From: Phaeoceros laevis
Lineage: Eukaryota; Anthocerotophyta; Anthocerotopsida; Notothyladales
DNA length: 44,786 bases
Assembly: GCA_049999765.1 (NCBI GenBank)
Contig: JBNGIQ010008887.1
Span: 1-44,786 of the forward strand
Direction: 5' to 3'
Shown: in pieces, positions 44,400 through 44,786 of the stretch
How positions within the stretch are numbered: position 1 is the stretch's first letter
Layout of the letters: every line of letters starts with the position of its first letter
The notes under the pieces: generated by a model
What the model was told of the DNA's origin: nothing
Database searches by the model: none
The model's input: only the letters and a program-made list of their open reading frames with translations
Made by a program: the position numbers and the translations under genes

Positions 44400-44786
44400 A
44401 AGCTACATGTTGCAACAGTTGAAGGCCCAACGATTTGCGACCCCCAAAAAGGTCGTTACTTGTGGCAACTTGGCTTCTCGGGGGCGTCGACCCTAAGCCA
44501 CAACTCGGCCATTTTGTGCCCTGCTTTTGTATCTATTTTTAATATGGTTGCTAACCTCAAATTATATACTCCCTAATGTCTCTGGATCGCATTGAGCTCT
44601 ATCCAATGGTATAAAATACGTCTGATCTCCTTTTGCATCGTGCCGTGACACCTTACTAGGTATCCAGTCGTCCGCAGGTCCGCAGTCTGCGACCTGCGCC
44701 TACTGTCTCTTGAATGCGGCCATTGCCCAAGCCCAACATTCCTTGACTTTGTTGTGCTAGACCCGCTTGGCAGGTATGTCGCATCA
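44400..44786. other. Terminal non-coding stretch after the gap
   Basis: 387 bp with no coding frame of note. It contains a short GC-rich stretch (GTCCGCAGGTCCGCAGTCTGC) with a repeated GTCCGCAG word near 44670-44690. Confidence 0.4.

Noticed and set aside
1-44786. CRISPR array, bacterial operon or prophage
   Set aside because: No regularly spaced direct repeats, no Shine-Dalgarno-led gene clusters; all recognised genes are eukaryotic and most are intron-containing.

Overview
The window is nuclear DNA from a green plant (streptophyte). All recognisable genes are eukaryotic and most are plant types: GT-AG introns, plastid-targeted proteins, a plant ORC1 with a PHD finger, a plant mitoribosomal mS35, a LACS8/9-type acyl-CoA synthetase and an L18a-like membrane protein. 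Introns are mostly short (about 40-400 bp) and genes are tightly packed. LACS and the RanBPM-like SPRY protein are (nearly) uninterrupted. This compact style, together with a ParB-like/methyltransferase fusion, fits a non-seed plant or streptophyte alga better than a flowering plant, but the species cannot be fixed from sequence alone. Two 100-N blocks (2559-2658, 44300-44399) are assembly gaps of unknown true size.

Layout. 1-1.3 kb: AT-rich repeats, a candidate 288-bp MITE-like element and a TATG/AT microsatellite. 1.3-5.8 kb (+): a two-KH-domain FUBP-like RNA/ssDNA-binding protein with a His-rich segment and a Q/G/Y-rich tail; its 1.6-kb intron carries three near-identical hairpins. 6.4-8.4 kb (-): plastid BASS-family transporter. 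8.8-13.8 kb (-): ORC1 in 15 exons, head-to-head with mitoribosomal mS35 (+, 14.1-15.0 kb). 15.3-19.5 kb (-): a 1,238-codon ParB-like plus permuted amino-methyltransferase fusion, the most unusual gene here. 20.5-22.0 kb (+): ribosomal protein eS4. 22.6-23.8 kb (+): serine acetyltransferase. 24.9-27.2 kb (-): long-chain acyl-CoA synthetase. 27.6-29.5 kb (+): a plant-specific protein with a duplicated WWRT motif, a coiled coil and a C-terminal membrane segment. 30.0-30.7 kb (-): HYPK-like protein. 31.6-32.9 kb (-): F-box protein. 33.6-35.4 kb (+): organellar-type RecX with a perfect-period 240-bp internal duplication. 36.5-37.9 kb (-): SPRY-LisH-CTLH-CRA RanBPM-like protein. 38.2-39.5 kb: an inverted RecX exon fragment and a 5'-truncated FACT subunit SPT16. 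39.8-40.7 kb (-): L18a-like membrane protein. 41-44.8 kb: AT-rich, gene-poor sequence with small tandem and palindromic repeats.

The genes are independent housekeeping and regulatory genes, not an operon. A loose theme is DNA and chromatin (ORC1, the ParB/methyltransferase fusion, RecX, SPT16), but nothing here shows that they work together. Several neighbours are divergent (ORC1/mS35, LACS/WWRT gene, F-box/RecX, RanBPM/SPT16). Exon limits were read by eye from splice signals and protein conservation; for most multi-exon genes the summed exon lengths divide by three.
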